A stretch of DNA of 64,000 bases from Oceanisphaera profunda (lineage in GTDB: Bacteria > Pseudomonadota > Gammaproteobacteria > Enterobacterales > Aeromonadaceae), in the NCBI RefSeq assembly GCF_002157895.1, contig NZ_CP021377.1, positions 806,001 to 870,000 on the forward strand, given 5' to 3'. The first letter of the stretch is position 1, and each line of letters opens with the position of its first letter. The notes below the pieces were generated by a model that was not told the origin of the DNA, did no database searches, and was given only the letters and a program-made list of their open reading frames with translations. Made by a program: the position numbers and the translations under genes. This document shows, piece by piece, positions 1 through 7,182 of this stretch.

Positions 1-17
1 GCGGGATTTGTATTTTT

Positions 18-118
18 GTCGTCATCCTGACGCACGTCAGGATCTAGTTTTAAGTTTGTAAGACAAAAAGCGAGATACGGTCGCAGGTCCGGTATTCCGT
101 GGCAAAGAGGGGGTGATT
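18..118. repeat. Dispersed palindromic repeat, degenerate
   Basis: A hairpin of the type GTCATCCTGA-cgcacg-TCAGGAT is followed about 20 bases later by a second arm with a GAGATACGGTC...CCGGTAT core and by TATTCCGTGGCAAAG, the end motif of another dispersed family. This is one member of the composite palindrome family found in many gaps of this window. It lies downstream of the rraA-like gene and has no coding capacity. Confidence 0.6.
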
Positions 119-119
119 T

Positions 120-611
120 TTAAAAAGAGTGGTGACTCAAGGCTTCTTGAGAGACCAAAATGCCGTTGATATCTGCATAGATATAATCACCGGTATTAAT
201 GGTCACTCCGGCGAAGGTGACGGCTATGTCAGTGTCGCCTAAGCCGCGTTTCTCGGTTTTCATGGGGCTGGCGGCCAGTGCTTTAACCCCGATCGCCATG
301 GTGCTAATGGTAGCTGCATCGCGAATTGCGCCATTGATTACCACGCCAGCCCAGCCGTTTTCCAGTGCGGTGGCGGCCACTTGATCGCCCATTAGCGCGC
401 GACTTACAGAACCGCCGCCATCCACCACCAATACTTTGCCCGTGCCAGGCGTGGCGACGAGCTCGCGAACCCGTGAGTTATCTTCAAAACAGCGCACCGT
501 CACGACTTTGCCCCAAAAGGTGGTTTGTGCGCCAAAGTCTTTAAATATTGGCGCTAATATCTCAACCTTTTCTGGGTGTTCATCACATAAATCTGGTAAT
601 AAATCCAACAT
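120..611 (-). CDS. RraA family protein (putative 4-hydroxy-4-methyl-2-oxoglutarate aldolase / RNase E regulator-like)
   Basis: The 163-residue product matches the compact single-domain RraA fold over its whole length, close to E. coli RraA (161 residues). A VLVVDGGGSVSRALMGD segment near residue 65 is typical of the family. The stretch INGAIRDAATI near residue 95 carries an Arg-Asp pair, which in class II pyruvate aldolases of this family helps bind substrate and metal; E. coli RraA, a protein inhibitor of RNase E, reads GAVRQVDD there. This copy may therefore be an aldolase-type member rather than a true RNase E regulator. The start is supported by a GGAG motif about 7 bases upstream. It stands alone, with repeats on both sides. 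Family assignment is secure; the precise role is not. Confidence 0.8.
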   Translation of the reverse strand: MLDLLPDLCDEHPEKVEILAPIFKDFGAQTTFWGKVVTVRCFEDNSRVRELVATPGTGKVLVVDGGGSVSRALMGDQVAATALENGWAGVVINGAIRDAATISTMAIGVKALAASPMKTEKRGLGDTDIAVTFAGVTINTGDYIYADINGILVSQEALSHHSF

Positions 612-654
612 TTCTTACTCCTATATACATGTCTTAAATATATTAACTAAATAA

Positions 655-896
655 AAACACTAAGCTTTAAAGCTATCTTGCCACGGAATACAGATTTTAA
701 AAACTAAAGCTCCTTGGCCACGGAATACACGGAAGAACACGGAAAATGAAGATAAAATCTGAATAAATATGTTTAGGGTGAAGCGTAAAGAGTGAAGGGT
801 AAACCCTAAGCCCTTTCTCGGCGCAGGGCACTATGTTTATCATTCAACATTAAAAACCATGGATTGCCGCGTCGTTGCACTCCTCGCAATGGCCAA
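655..896. repeat. Intergenic repeat block (three dispersed families)
   Basis: This gene-free stretch contains two CCACGGAATAC-type motifs (677-750), a run of four 7-base units GTGAAGC GTAAAGA GTGAAGG GTAAACC (778-805), and one arm of a REP-like palindrome, TGGATTGCCGCGTCGTTGCA (about 859-878) continuing to CTCGCAATGG. The last motif has another copy near 25,843-25,880. The block ends where the IS110-family element begins. No ORF is supported. Confidence 0.65.
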
Positions 897-916
897 GGAG
901 TCTTCCTATGCTTTCC

Positions 917-1095
917 CTGTTGGTTATAGACGTATAATCCAACAACCAAAAGAGAGGGGCTGAGGCTTTATTTGTCTTTAGTCTTTAAAGACTGTTCGCA
1001 ATGATAGCCGCCCTCTCTTGTTTAAGTAAATTTCGAACAGTTCATTGAGGCTAAGACCTCGTATTTAGGATTGCTGAAACTGCTTAAGCACCGGT
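917..1095 (+). ncRNA. Candidate bridge RNA (seekRNA) of the IS110 element
   Basis: Three successive hairpins fill the non-coding left end. A 5' hairpin is formed by GTTGG...CCAAC (919-944). A large loop is closed by AAGAGAGGG (950-958) with CCCTCTCTT (1011-1019) and contains the palindrome GTCTTTAAAGAC (981-992). A second loop is closed by TTAAG (1022-1026) with CTTAA and contains GAGG/CCTC. This is the order 5' stem, target loop, donor loop known for IS110 bridge RNAs. In the first loop, GTTCGCAATG (994-1003) pairs with the right flank CATTGCGAGC (2026-2035) over 10 nt with one G-U. In the second, ACAGTTCATTG (1037-1047) is identical to the right junction at 2020-2030. Expression and exact ends are not shown. 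Confidence 0.65.
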
Positions 1096-1117
1096 ATGTG
1101 CAACAGGAGAAACAAGA

Positions 1118-2011
1118 ATGAAAGTGGTTGTAGGTATAGATGTTAGCAAAGACTGGTTTGATATTGCCTGGAAAGAAAATGACCGCATTAAAACTCAGCG
1201 CTTTGACTCCACTGCTAGTGGAATAAATCAGCTTATGAAGGCCACGCCAGCAGACGCAATTTACGTGATGGAAGCCACGGGCGTTTATCATGCTCGCTTA
1301 GCTGTCACGCTCTTTGAAACCGAGCGTAAAGTGGCGGTGATAAACCCGTTAGTAATTAAGCGCTATGGGCAAATGAGGCTGTCTCGCGTTAAAACAGACA
1401 CCGCTGATGCAAGCTTGATTTTGAGCTACGGCGAAAACGTAGAATTTATGCTCTGGAAGCCTGAGCCTCACCACATACAAGAGCTGAAAGTCGCGCAAGG
1501 CTGGCTAGACGACCTCACTGAAGACATGACACGCTTGTCTAATCGTGGGCATGCACAGAGCTACTTAGTGGTCAGAAGTACAATGGTAGACAGGCAGTTT
1601 TTAAGGCGCAAAGAGCAACTTAAACAGGACATTACAGAGTGCGAAGCGCACTTGGAAAAACAAGTAAAAAAGCATTTTGCTGAGCTGTATAAGCTACTCA
1701 ACAGTATTCCCTCAATCGGTAGTAAAACAGCGACTCAGTTGATTATATCTACGGGTGGATTTACTAAGTTTATTAGTATTAAACAGCTCAGCGCTTATGT
1801 AGGCGTAAGCCCCACGACTTACGAATCTGGCAGCTCTGTTAGAGGGCGAGGTGGCATAGCCAAAATGGGGCAAGGCCGGCTACGTCAACTGCTGTATCTA
1901 TGCAGCTGGACAGCAAGAAAATGCAATCCATCCTGCGTGGCTCTGTATGAACGACTTCAAGCATTTGCAGTGGCAACTAAAAAAACAGCCTATTCACCAG
2001 AATTTGCTTGA
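1118..2011 (+). CDS. IS110-family DEDD transposase (bridge-RNA-guided recombinase), probably shortened at the C terminus
   Basis: The 297-residue protein has the N-terminal RuvC-like DEDD domain: Asp8 in GIDVSK, Glu in VMEATGVYH near residue 52, and the Asp pair in KTDTADAS near residue 92. A coiled-coil-like middle follows, then the C-terminal Tnp domain with the helix-hairpin-helix-like SIPSIGSKTATQL and the SGSSVRGRGG segment that carries the catalytic Ser in this family. The protein catalyses element excision and insertion guided by its RNA. After LYERLQ the sequence jumps directly to AFAVATKKTAYSPEFA; relatives have about 20 more residues here, of the type GK..-ALIAVANKLLKQ. I infer a small in-frame deletion that could inactivate the enzyme. 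RBS AGGAG lies upstream at about 1106. Confidence is high on family, moderate on the deletion. Confidence 0.88.
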   Translation: MKVVVGIDVSKDWFDIAWKENDRIKTQRFDSTASGINQLMKATPADAIYVMEATGVYHARLAVTLFETERKVAVINPLVIKRYGQMRLSRVKTDTADASLILSYGENVEFMLWKPEPHHIQELKVAQGWLDDLTEDMTRLSNRGHAQSYLVVRSTMVDRQFLRRKEQLKQDITECEAHLEKQVKKHFAELYKLLNSIPSIGSKTATQLIISTGGFTKFISIKQLSAYVGVSPTTYESGSSVRGRGGIAKMGQGRLRQLLYLCSWTARKCNPSCVALYERLQAFAVATKKTAYSPEFA

Positions 2012-2025
2012 AAAAAAGCACAGTT

Positions 2026-2125
2026 CATTGCGAGCGTAGCGAAGCAATCCAGTCTTAGTCATAGCCTTCTTGGCGCTGGGAGCTGTGTTTTTCACTCAAC
2101 ATTAAAAATTAAAAATTCAACATTG
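2026..2125. repeat. REP-like arm and 7-base repeat units right of the IS110 element
   Basis: The arm CATTGCGAGCGTAGCGAAGC continues to AATCCAG. It is followed by TTGGCGC TGGGAGC (2070-2083) and by CTCAACA TTAAAAA TTAAAAA TTCAACA (about 2096-2123). All of the latter keep a 7-base register. These are local members of the dispersed heptamer repeats described elsewhere in the window. Confidence 0.6.
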
Positions 2126-2138
2126 CCCTTCACCTAGG

Positions 2139-2152
2139 TTGACCTTGATCAA
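2139..2152 (+). promoter_or_regulatory. FNR-like operator upstream of arcA
   Basis: TTGAC-CTTG-ATCAA matches the FNR consensus TTGAT-N4-ATCAA with one mismatch; the centre ACCTTGATCAAGGT is a perfect palindrome. It lies about 345 bases before the arcA start. E. coli arcA is activated by FNR and has long leader transcripts, so an anaerobic activator site here is plausible. The A/T-rich TATTTAACAT at 2169 could be the -10 of a promoter activated from -41.5, but no start site is proven. The rest of the leader (2220-2497) shows no ORF. Confidence 0.45.
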
Positions 2153-2497
2153 GGTTACGTTTAAAACTATTTAACATTTCCGAGCTTGACTATTGTTATG
2201 CTCCTGTTAACTGTTAAAATAGTGCAACTTTAGGTAATGGACCTCTGTTTGTCCCGTCGGTCTATTTTGAGCACCATGCAGTAACCACATGGCAGCAACC
2301 ACAGGGGATGGCAGCAACTGCATGGGATGCAAATAAAAAAAGCTCAAAGCAGGCAGTGTCACTGGGCCGAAAGCTCGCTACTTAAACAGTAGTGTAGCGC
2401 TGCGTAAGAGGGTAGAAGCGTTACAAATGATCCACATTTCCTACTCCAGCGACGGTTGATACTCAACTCTATTTACATCTAATAAACAGGTAGGCAC

Positions 2498-3214
2498 ATG
2501 CAGACTCCACATATTCTTATTGTTGAAGACGAGTTAGTTACTCGTAATACCTTGAAAGGCATTTTTGAAGCAGAAGGTTATTCTGTTTTAGAAGCCACCG
2601 ATGGCGACGAGATGTATAAGGCGCTGTCGAATAACAACATCAACTTGGTGATCATGGATATCAACCTGCCAGGCAAAAATGGCTTGTTGCTGGCCCGTGA
2701 ATTGCGCGAGCAGCACAACCTCGCCTTGATGTTTTTGACCGGTCGCGATAACGAAGTCGATAAGATTTTGGGCCTAGAAATTGGCGCCGATGATTATATT
2801 ACTAAGCCCTTTAATCCTCGTGAGCTGACCATACGGGCACGCAACCTGTTAAGCCGCACCATGCAAACGCCGGAAGCGCCAGAAGAAGAGCGCCAAGTTG
2901 AAGCCTATCGTTTTAATGGTTGGACGCTAGACATTAACAGCCGTGCTTTGGTGAGCCCCAATAACGAAGTGTTCAAACTGCCGCGCAGTGAATTTCGCGC
3001 CATGATCCATTTTTGTGAGCAGCCTGGCCAAATTCAAAGCCGTGCCGAGCTACTGAAAAAGATGACCGGCCGCGAGCTTAAGCCTCATGATCGCACGGTA
3101 GACGTCACCATTCGTCGCATTCGTAAGCACTTTGAGTCTATGCCAGACACGCCAGAAATTATCGCCACCATCCACGGCGAAGGCTATCGCTTTTGCGGTG
3201 ACTTAGAAAGCTAA
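2498..3214 (+). CDS. arcA: ArcA, aerobic respiration control response regulator
   Basis: This 238-residue OmpR/PhoB-class response regulator is nearly identical to E. coli ArcA in length and sequence. The receiver domain (1-120) has the acidic pocket Glu10/Asp11, phospho-acceptor Asp54 in VIMDINLPG, Thr in LTGRD and Lys in TKPF. The winged-helix DNA-binding domain (about 135-235) includes [10 protein letters not shown] and HGEGYRFCG. When phosphorylated by ArcB under low oxygen, it represses aerobic respiration genes and activates fermentative ones. It is a single-gene unit with a long leader carrying an FNR-like site and a strong terminator just after the stop. The start [12 protein letters not shown] is the same as in E. 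coli. Confidence 0.98.
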   Translation: MQTPHILIVEDELVTRNTLKGIFEAEGYSVLEATDGDEMYKALSNNNINLVIMDINLPGKNGLLLARELREQHNLALMFLTGRDNEVDKILGLEIGADDYITKPFNPRELTIRARNLLSRTMQTPEAPEEERQVEAYRFNGWTLDINSRALVSPNNEVFKLPRSEFRAMIHFCEQPGQIQSRAELLKKMTGRELKPHDRTVDVTIRRIRKHFESMPDTPEIIATIHGEGYRFCGDLES

Positions 3215-3235
3215 GCACCAATCTAATACCCACTT

Positions 3236-3261
3236 AAAAACCCCGCCCGCGCGGGGTTTTT
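3236..3261 (+). terminator. Rho-independent terminator of arcA
   Basis: AAAAACCCCGC and GCGGGGTTTTT form an 11-bp stem with a CCGC loop, beginning about 22 bases after the arcA stop and ending in a T run. Confidence 0.92.
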
Positions 3262-3265
3262 CGTT

Positions 3266-3649
3266 TTAAGCTGGCGAACAGATACCAACCTAAGTAAGAG
3301 GATGATCTAAATACAAAATGATATCTAAGTCTTATCTCTTGTAGCTGCCAACTTGTTCGGCAGTCCTGCGGAGCAGGATAATATGATCAGTTAGTTTTAC
3401 AGAATGGTATAATGCATAAAACCGTGGCGAATAAATTGCCACCTACAAAAGTCAAATGCTATGTAGCCGTCCGGCTCTACGGTGAAGAGGACTTCGACGG
3501 TCTTGCGAAGCAGGATAATATGAGCAGTGTTCGCCTACAAAAAACAATTCTCAACACTCTTTAATGTTCCGCGCGCCTACAAAAGCTAGGGTCTCTTTTT
3601 AGGGCTGTTTTTGTTATTGTGCAGCTTCTGTTTATTAAGTATTTTTGCC
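3266..3649. repeat. Intergenic repeat block between arcA and rluE
   Basis: The block contains fragments of the element copied in full near 23,008 and 33,406. These are TGTAGCTGCCAACTTGTTCGGCA at 3341, then GGCGAATAAATTGCCACCTACAAAA near 3425-3449 as the opposite arm, and a second variant pair around 3460-3540 (GTAGCCGTCC...GACGGTCTTGC...CGCCTACAAAA). The motif TTTTACAGAATGGTA at about 3395 recurs inverted near 10,171-10,190. No ORF is supported apart from the upstream extension of rluE. Confidence 0.55.
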
Positions 3650-4258
3650 ATGAACGCCAAGAAACCACGCCCCAACTTTAGATCAAAATCGAAAGTCACC
3701 ACTAAAGCCCCAGCTAGTACTGGCCCTGCCGTGACGCTGCTGTTTAACAAACCTTATATGGTGCTATGCCAATTTACCGATGGTGAGGGCCGCCAAACCT
3801 TGGCGGATTTTATCAAGCAGCCGGGGGTATATGCGGCGGGTCGCTTGGACAGAGACAGCGAAGGCCTATTAGTACTTACCAATAACGGCGCACTTAATGC
3901 GCGCCTTACCCAACCTGGGCGTAAAACCGCCAAAACCTACTGGGCTCAGGTAGAAGGTGTACCCAGCGCCGCAGATTTGAATTTACTGCGCCACGGCGTG
4001 ACCTTAAAAGACGGTCCCACCCTGCCCGCCGAAGTGCGCATTATGGCAGAGCCCGACGTTTGGCCACGCACTCCGCCCATTCGAGATCGCCAGCACATTC
4101 CCACCACTTGGCTAGAGATCCGCATTATAGAAGGTCGTAATCGCCAAGTAAGACGCATGACCGCACACATTGGTTTTGCCACCTTGCGCTTAATTCGCTA
4201 CGCCGTGGGCGACTGGACCTTGGACGATTTACCCTCGGGCCAATGGAGAGCGGTATGA
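3650..4258 (+). CDS. rluE: RluE, 23S rRNA pseudouridine synthase
   Basis: An RsuA/RluB/E/F-family synthase that in E. coli makes pseudouridine 2457 in 23S rRNA. The protein is about 202 residues if started at the ATG at 3650 (MNAKKPRPN); a start 39 bases upstream is possible but adds a hydrophobic leader unlike the family. The LFNKPY motif opens the catalytic domain, and [17 protein letters not shown] contains the catalytic Asp. Near the C terminus, [20 protein letters not shown] is the conserved RNA-contact motif. There is no S4 domain, as in E. coli RluE. The stop overlaps the nudJ start (ATGA), so the two are translationally coupled, the same pair order as E. coli ymfC-ymfB. Confidence 0.94.
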   Translation: MNAKKPRPNFRSKSKVTTKAPASTGPAVTLLFNKPYMVLCQFTDGEGRQTLADFIKQPGVYAAGRLDRDSEGLLVLTNNGALNARLTQPGRKTAKTYWAQVEGVPSAADLNLLRHGVTLKDGPTLPAEVRIMAEPDVWPRTPPIRDRQHIPTTWLEIRIIEGRNRQVRRMTAHIGFATLRLIRYAVGDWTLDDLPSGQWRAV

Positions 4259-4710
4259 GTCATCATCCTTTTGCGGTGACCGTGGCCATGATAGTGCACG
4301 CCGGTGAGCGCTTTTTAATGGTGGAAGAATGGCAGCAGGGTCGTATTCGTTATAATCAACCGGCCGGTCACCTTGAACCTGGCGAGTCTATCTTGGCGGG
4401 CGCCCAGCGGGAATTGCTCGAAGAAACTGGGCTGGATATTAAGCTCAAGCAAGGGGTGGCCATTTATCAATTTGAAGCACCGGATAACGGCACCCACTTT
4501 GTGCGCTTTACGTTTTGTGCAGAGGTGCCTAAGCCGCTTGCCACCCACCCTCAAGATCCTGATGGCGATATTATTCGCTGCCATTGGTTAACGCTGAGTG
4601 AGATTGAAGCCTTAGGCGAACAATTACGCAGCCCAATGATTTTAGCCTCGTTTAAAGATTATCTGGCAGGGGCGCGTTTTGAACTCAGCACCTTGAAACA
4701 GCAGCACTAA
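4255..4710 (+). CDS. nudJ: NudJ, Nudix phosphatase (HMP-PP / nucleoside phosphate hydrolase)
   Basis: The 151-residue Nudix hydrolase carries the full Nudix box: [20 protein letters not shown] continuing TGL, fitting GX5EX7REUXEEXGU. E. coli NudJ hydrolyses thiamine-precursor HMP-PP and nucleoside di- and triphosphates in the cytoplasm, using Mg2+ bound by the box glutamates. The start is taken at 4255, overlapping the rluE stop by four bases. An in-frame ATG four codons earlier lies inside rluE and is less likely. In E. coli, rluE-nudJ continue directly into mnmA-hflD-purB; here those three lie 11.4 kb further on. Confidence 0.92.
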   Translation: MSHHPFAVTVAMIVHAGERFLMVEEWQQGRIRYNQPAGHLEPGESILAGAQRELLEETGLDIKLKQGVAIYQFEAPDNGTHFVRFTFCAEVPKPLATHPQDPDGDIIRCHWLTLSEIEALGEQLRSPMILASFKDYLAGARFELSTLKQQH

Positions 4711-5318
4711 CGTAGGCTAAATGTTGAATTTTTAGTGTTGAATGTTGAATGAAGAGCTGGAAGCTAAAAGTCGGAAGAAAGAGCTGGATTGCTACGCTCG
4801 CAATGAAATAAGAGCACAAACTCTGCAAAGCACACCGCCTTTTGTTTTATGCCGTCTTACCGGTACTGAATCTTCGTCATGCTGAACTTGATTCAGTATC
4901 AGCATGACGGCCCCGGTATCTCGTTCTTAGGTACTAAAACCTAAACCGAGATCCTGATTTTCATCAGGATGACGACTAAGAGCGGTGCCGAGCTAAACGC
5001 ATAAACACCGCCCTCTGTGTCCTTGCGATGAGTGCAACGACGCGGCAATCCATACCCACCTTTGGCGAGCGGTGAGCTTTCAGCTAAACAAAGAACAAGA
5101 TCCTGAAGCAAGTTCAGGATGACGGCTAATAACAGTCAAATGAAATTCAACATTCAACATTCAACATTCCACAGCGCCGCTTAAGCTTGCTATTAAAAAA
5201 TCAATCACTTAGCATTTATACCAGTAAAGTTTGCCTCATTTATGTCTAAAAATTGCGTAGTTCGCAGATTTTTTAGCTGATATATAGCGCCTCTTGGGTT
5301 ATCACGCGGAGCAGTAGT
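4711..5318. repeat. Intergenic repeat block between nudJ and mgtE
   Basis: About 600 bases packed with dispersed repeats. At 4723-4750 GTTGAAT-type units keep a 7-base register. At 4872-4978 there is a two-hairpin composite palindrome (CTGAACTTGATTCAG ... GATCCTGATTTTCATCAGGA). REP-like arms lie near 5020-5055, GATCCTGAAGCAAGTTCAGG at 5099, and ATTCAAC x3 at 5145-5168. A short TGCG/CGCA hairpin followed by six T's lies near 5255-5275 just before mgtE. I see no M-box riboswitch and no gene. Confidence 0.6.
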
Positions 5319-6659
5319 ATGGATCATAGAGAACTCGCGTTGGTATTAGGCAACGCCATTGAGCAACAGCAATTCGAAATCGCACTCGAACGAGTCAAGG
5401 GCATGCGCCCGGTTGATATCGCCGATACCTTAGCCGAGATAAATCCCGCGCTCGCTTGGCGGCTGCTGGACAAAGTGCCCGATCGCGCCAGCATTTTTTC
5501 TTATTTGGATGACGACGAACAGGTCGCCATGGCACGGGAGTTTCCGCGCGCCAACTTGGCTCGCCTGGTGTCTGAAATGCCCTCTGATGAGCGTGCCGAC
5601 TTATATAATCACCTCGACCAAGGGCAAAAAGATGCCTTGCTGCCAGCACTGGCTCAGGCCGAGCGCGAAGATATTCGAAAGTTAGCCTCCTATCGCGAAG
5701 GCACGGCTGGCGCCTTAATGTCTTCAGATTACGCCACTCTAGATGGCAACATGAACGTGAGTGAGGCGCTCGCCGCCCTGCGCACCGAGGCACCGGATGC
5801 AGAAACCATTTATCACGCCTATGTGATTGATGAGGGTCGCAAGCTATTGGGCGTAGTTTCACTGCGCGCCCTTATTTTAGCCGCCCCGCCGACCTTGATG
5901 CACAGCTTGATGATCAGCTCCCCCATTCATTGTCGAGTTAATGACGACCAAGAAGACGTGGCCAAAACCGTGGCTCGTTATGACTTAATTGCACTGCCTA
6001 TTACCGATGAGGATGGCGCCTTAGTGGGCATAGTCACCCACGATGACGCCATGGACGTGCTCAGCGAAGAAGCCACCGATGACTTCCATAGATCCGGTGG
6101 TGTTAGCACCATGATCGGCAATATGAAAGATGTCAGCATTCGCGTGTTATATCAAAAACGGGTGTTTTGGTTGGTGCTATTAGTATTCGGTAACTTATTT
6201 TCCGGTCTCGGTATTGCCCATTTTGAAGACTTGATTGCGGCCAACATCGTCTTGGTATTCTTTTTACCCTTATTGGTGGGCAGTGGCGGTAACGCCGGCT
6301 CTCAATCCGCGACTTTGATGGTGCGCGCGCTCGCCACCGGCGAGGTGGTGATGCGAGATTGGTTTAGATTGTTAGGCCGAGAAGCCTTAGTGGCTTTATC
6401 TTTAGGTGCCACTATGGCGGTGGCGATTTCTGCCATTGGCTATCTGCGCGGTGACGCCACCGTCGCTATGGTGCTGGCTCTAAGCATGTTACTGGTGGTG
6501 ATGATTGGCTGTATTATTGGCATGAGTTTACCCTTTGTGCTGAACAAAATGGGCTTTGACCCCGCCAGCGCCAGCGCGCCTTTGATCACCACAGTATGTG
6601 ATGCCTCCGGCGTACTTATCTACTTGATAATAGCCGCACAATTTTTACCGCTGGGGTGA
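5319..6659 (+). CDS. mgtE: MgtE magnesium transporter
   Basis: The 446-residue inner-membrane Mg2+ channel has the standard MgtE layout. An N domain of helical repeats comes first (about 10-125, including the SEMPSDERADLYNHL segment). Two CBS domains follow (about 135-255), then a plug helix and five membrane segments from about 280 to the end. The signature LLVGSGGNAGSQSATLMVRA near residue 330 and the C-terminal MGFDPASASAPLITT, which includes the pore Asp, are intact. Cytoplasmic Mg2+ bound by the N and CBS domains closes the pore in characterised homologues. The ATG has a GGAG motif 9-10 bases upstream. It is monocistronic, between two repeat-rich gaps. Confidence 0.95.
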   Translation: MDHRELALVLGNAIEQQQFEIALERVKGMRPVDIADTLAEINPALAWRLLDKVPDRASIFSYLDDDEQVAMAREFPRANLARLVSEMPSDERADLYNHLDQGQKDALLPALAQAEREDIRKLASYREGTAGALMSSDYATLDGNMNVSEALAALRTEAPDAETIYHAYVIDEGRKLLGVVSLRALILAAPPTLMHSLMISSPIHCRVNDDQEDVAKTVARYDLIALPITDEDGALVGIVTHDDAMDVLSEEATDDFHRSGGVSTMIGNMKDVSIRVLYQKRVFWLVLLVFGNLFSGLGIAHFEDLIAANIVLVFFLPLLVGSGGNAGSQSATLMVRALATGEVVMRDWFRLLGREALVALSLGATMAVAISAIGYLRGDATVAMVLALSMLLVVMIGCIIGMSLPFVLNKMGFDPASASAPLITTVCDASGVLIYLIIAAQFLPLG

Positions 6660-6699
6660 ACATAGCGCACCGCTTTTTAGTGTTGAGTGTTGAATTTTT

Positions 6700-7076
6700 C
6701 CGTCATCCTGACGCACGTCAGGATCTCGCTTTAAGTTTTAGGGCTAAGAGCAAGATACCGGGGCCGTCATGCTGAACTTGATTCAGTACCGGTATGACAG
6801 CAAGGGGCCAATGTCTGCATTTAAGCCGTCATCCTGATGCACATCAGGATCTCGCTTTAGGCTCTAGGGCAAAGAGCGAGATACCGGGGCCGTCATGCTG
6901 AACTTGATTCAGTACCGGTATGACGACAGGGAGCGGGATTTGGCTTTATGCCGTCATCCTGATGCACGTCAGGATCACGCTTTAGGCTCTAGGGCAAAGA
7001 GCGAGATACCGGGGCGAACCCGGTATGACAGCAAGGGGCCAATGTCTGCATTTAAGCCGTCATCCTGACCCTCACC
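6700..7076. repeat. Tandem cluster of composite two-hairpin palindromes
   Basis: Three copies stand head to tail (6700-6801, 6825-6927, 6950-7032), with a truncated fourth at 7056-7076. Each begins with CCGTCATCCTGA-YGCACR-TCAGGATC, continues through about 30 A/T-rich bases, and ends with GAGATACCGGGG...CCGGTATGAC. The 40-base stretch 6799-6838 recurs exactly at 7030-7069, which shows a 231-bp tandem duplication. Copies differ by paired changes (CCTGACGCACGTCAGG versus CCTGATGCACATCAGG) that keep the stem. No ORF. Confidence 0.8.
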
Positions 7077-7182
7077 AATTTTTCGCCGTTACCTTCGGCG
7101 GCCCCACATATTTTGCGTACTCTGTGGTTTTGGGTACAATATTGAGCAACTTCTAATACAATTAACTTACAGGTCTGTAACC

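Larger units (their letters stand above)
900..2028 (+). mobile_element. IS110-family insertion sequence
   Basis: The element consists of a roughly 200-base non-coding left end, one DEDD transposase gene and a very short right end. That asymmetry, without terminal inverted repeats, is typical of the IS110 group, as opposed to IS1111. The right edge is placed within 2024-2030, because the sequence from about 2026 on (CATTGCGAGCGTAGCGAAGC) is a host repeat arm also found near 25,795. The left edge is less certain (about 897-910), where similarity to the other copy of the host repeat stops. The element therefore sits inside, or between two arms of, a REP-like palindromic repeat, a common target choice for this family. 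Confidence 0.75.

Noticed and set aside
2187-2221. TTGACT...TAAAAT as a sigma-70 promoter for arcA
   Set aside because: The spacing is 23 bases, too long for a normal promoter.
5171-5318. Mg2+ riboswitch (M-box) before mgtE
   Set aside because: The leader is short and shows only a 4-bp hairpin with a T run; none of the M-box conserved structure is visible.
6700-7076. CRISPR array
   Set aside because: The repeats are about 100 bp, imperfect and palindromic, without uniform short spacers; no cas genes are present.
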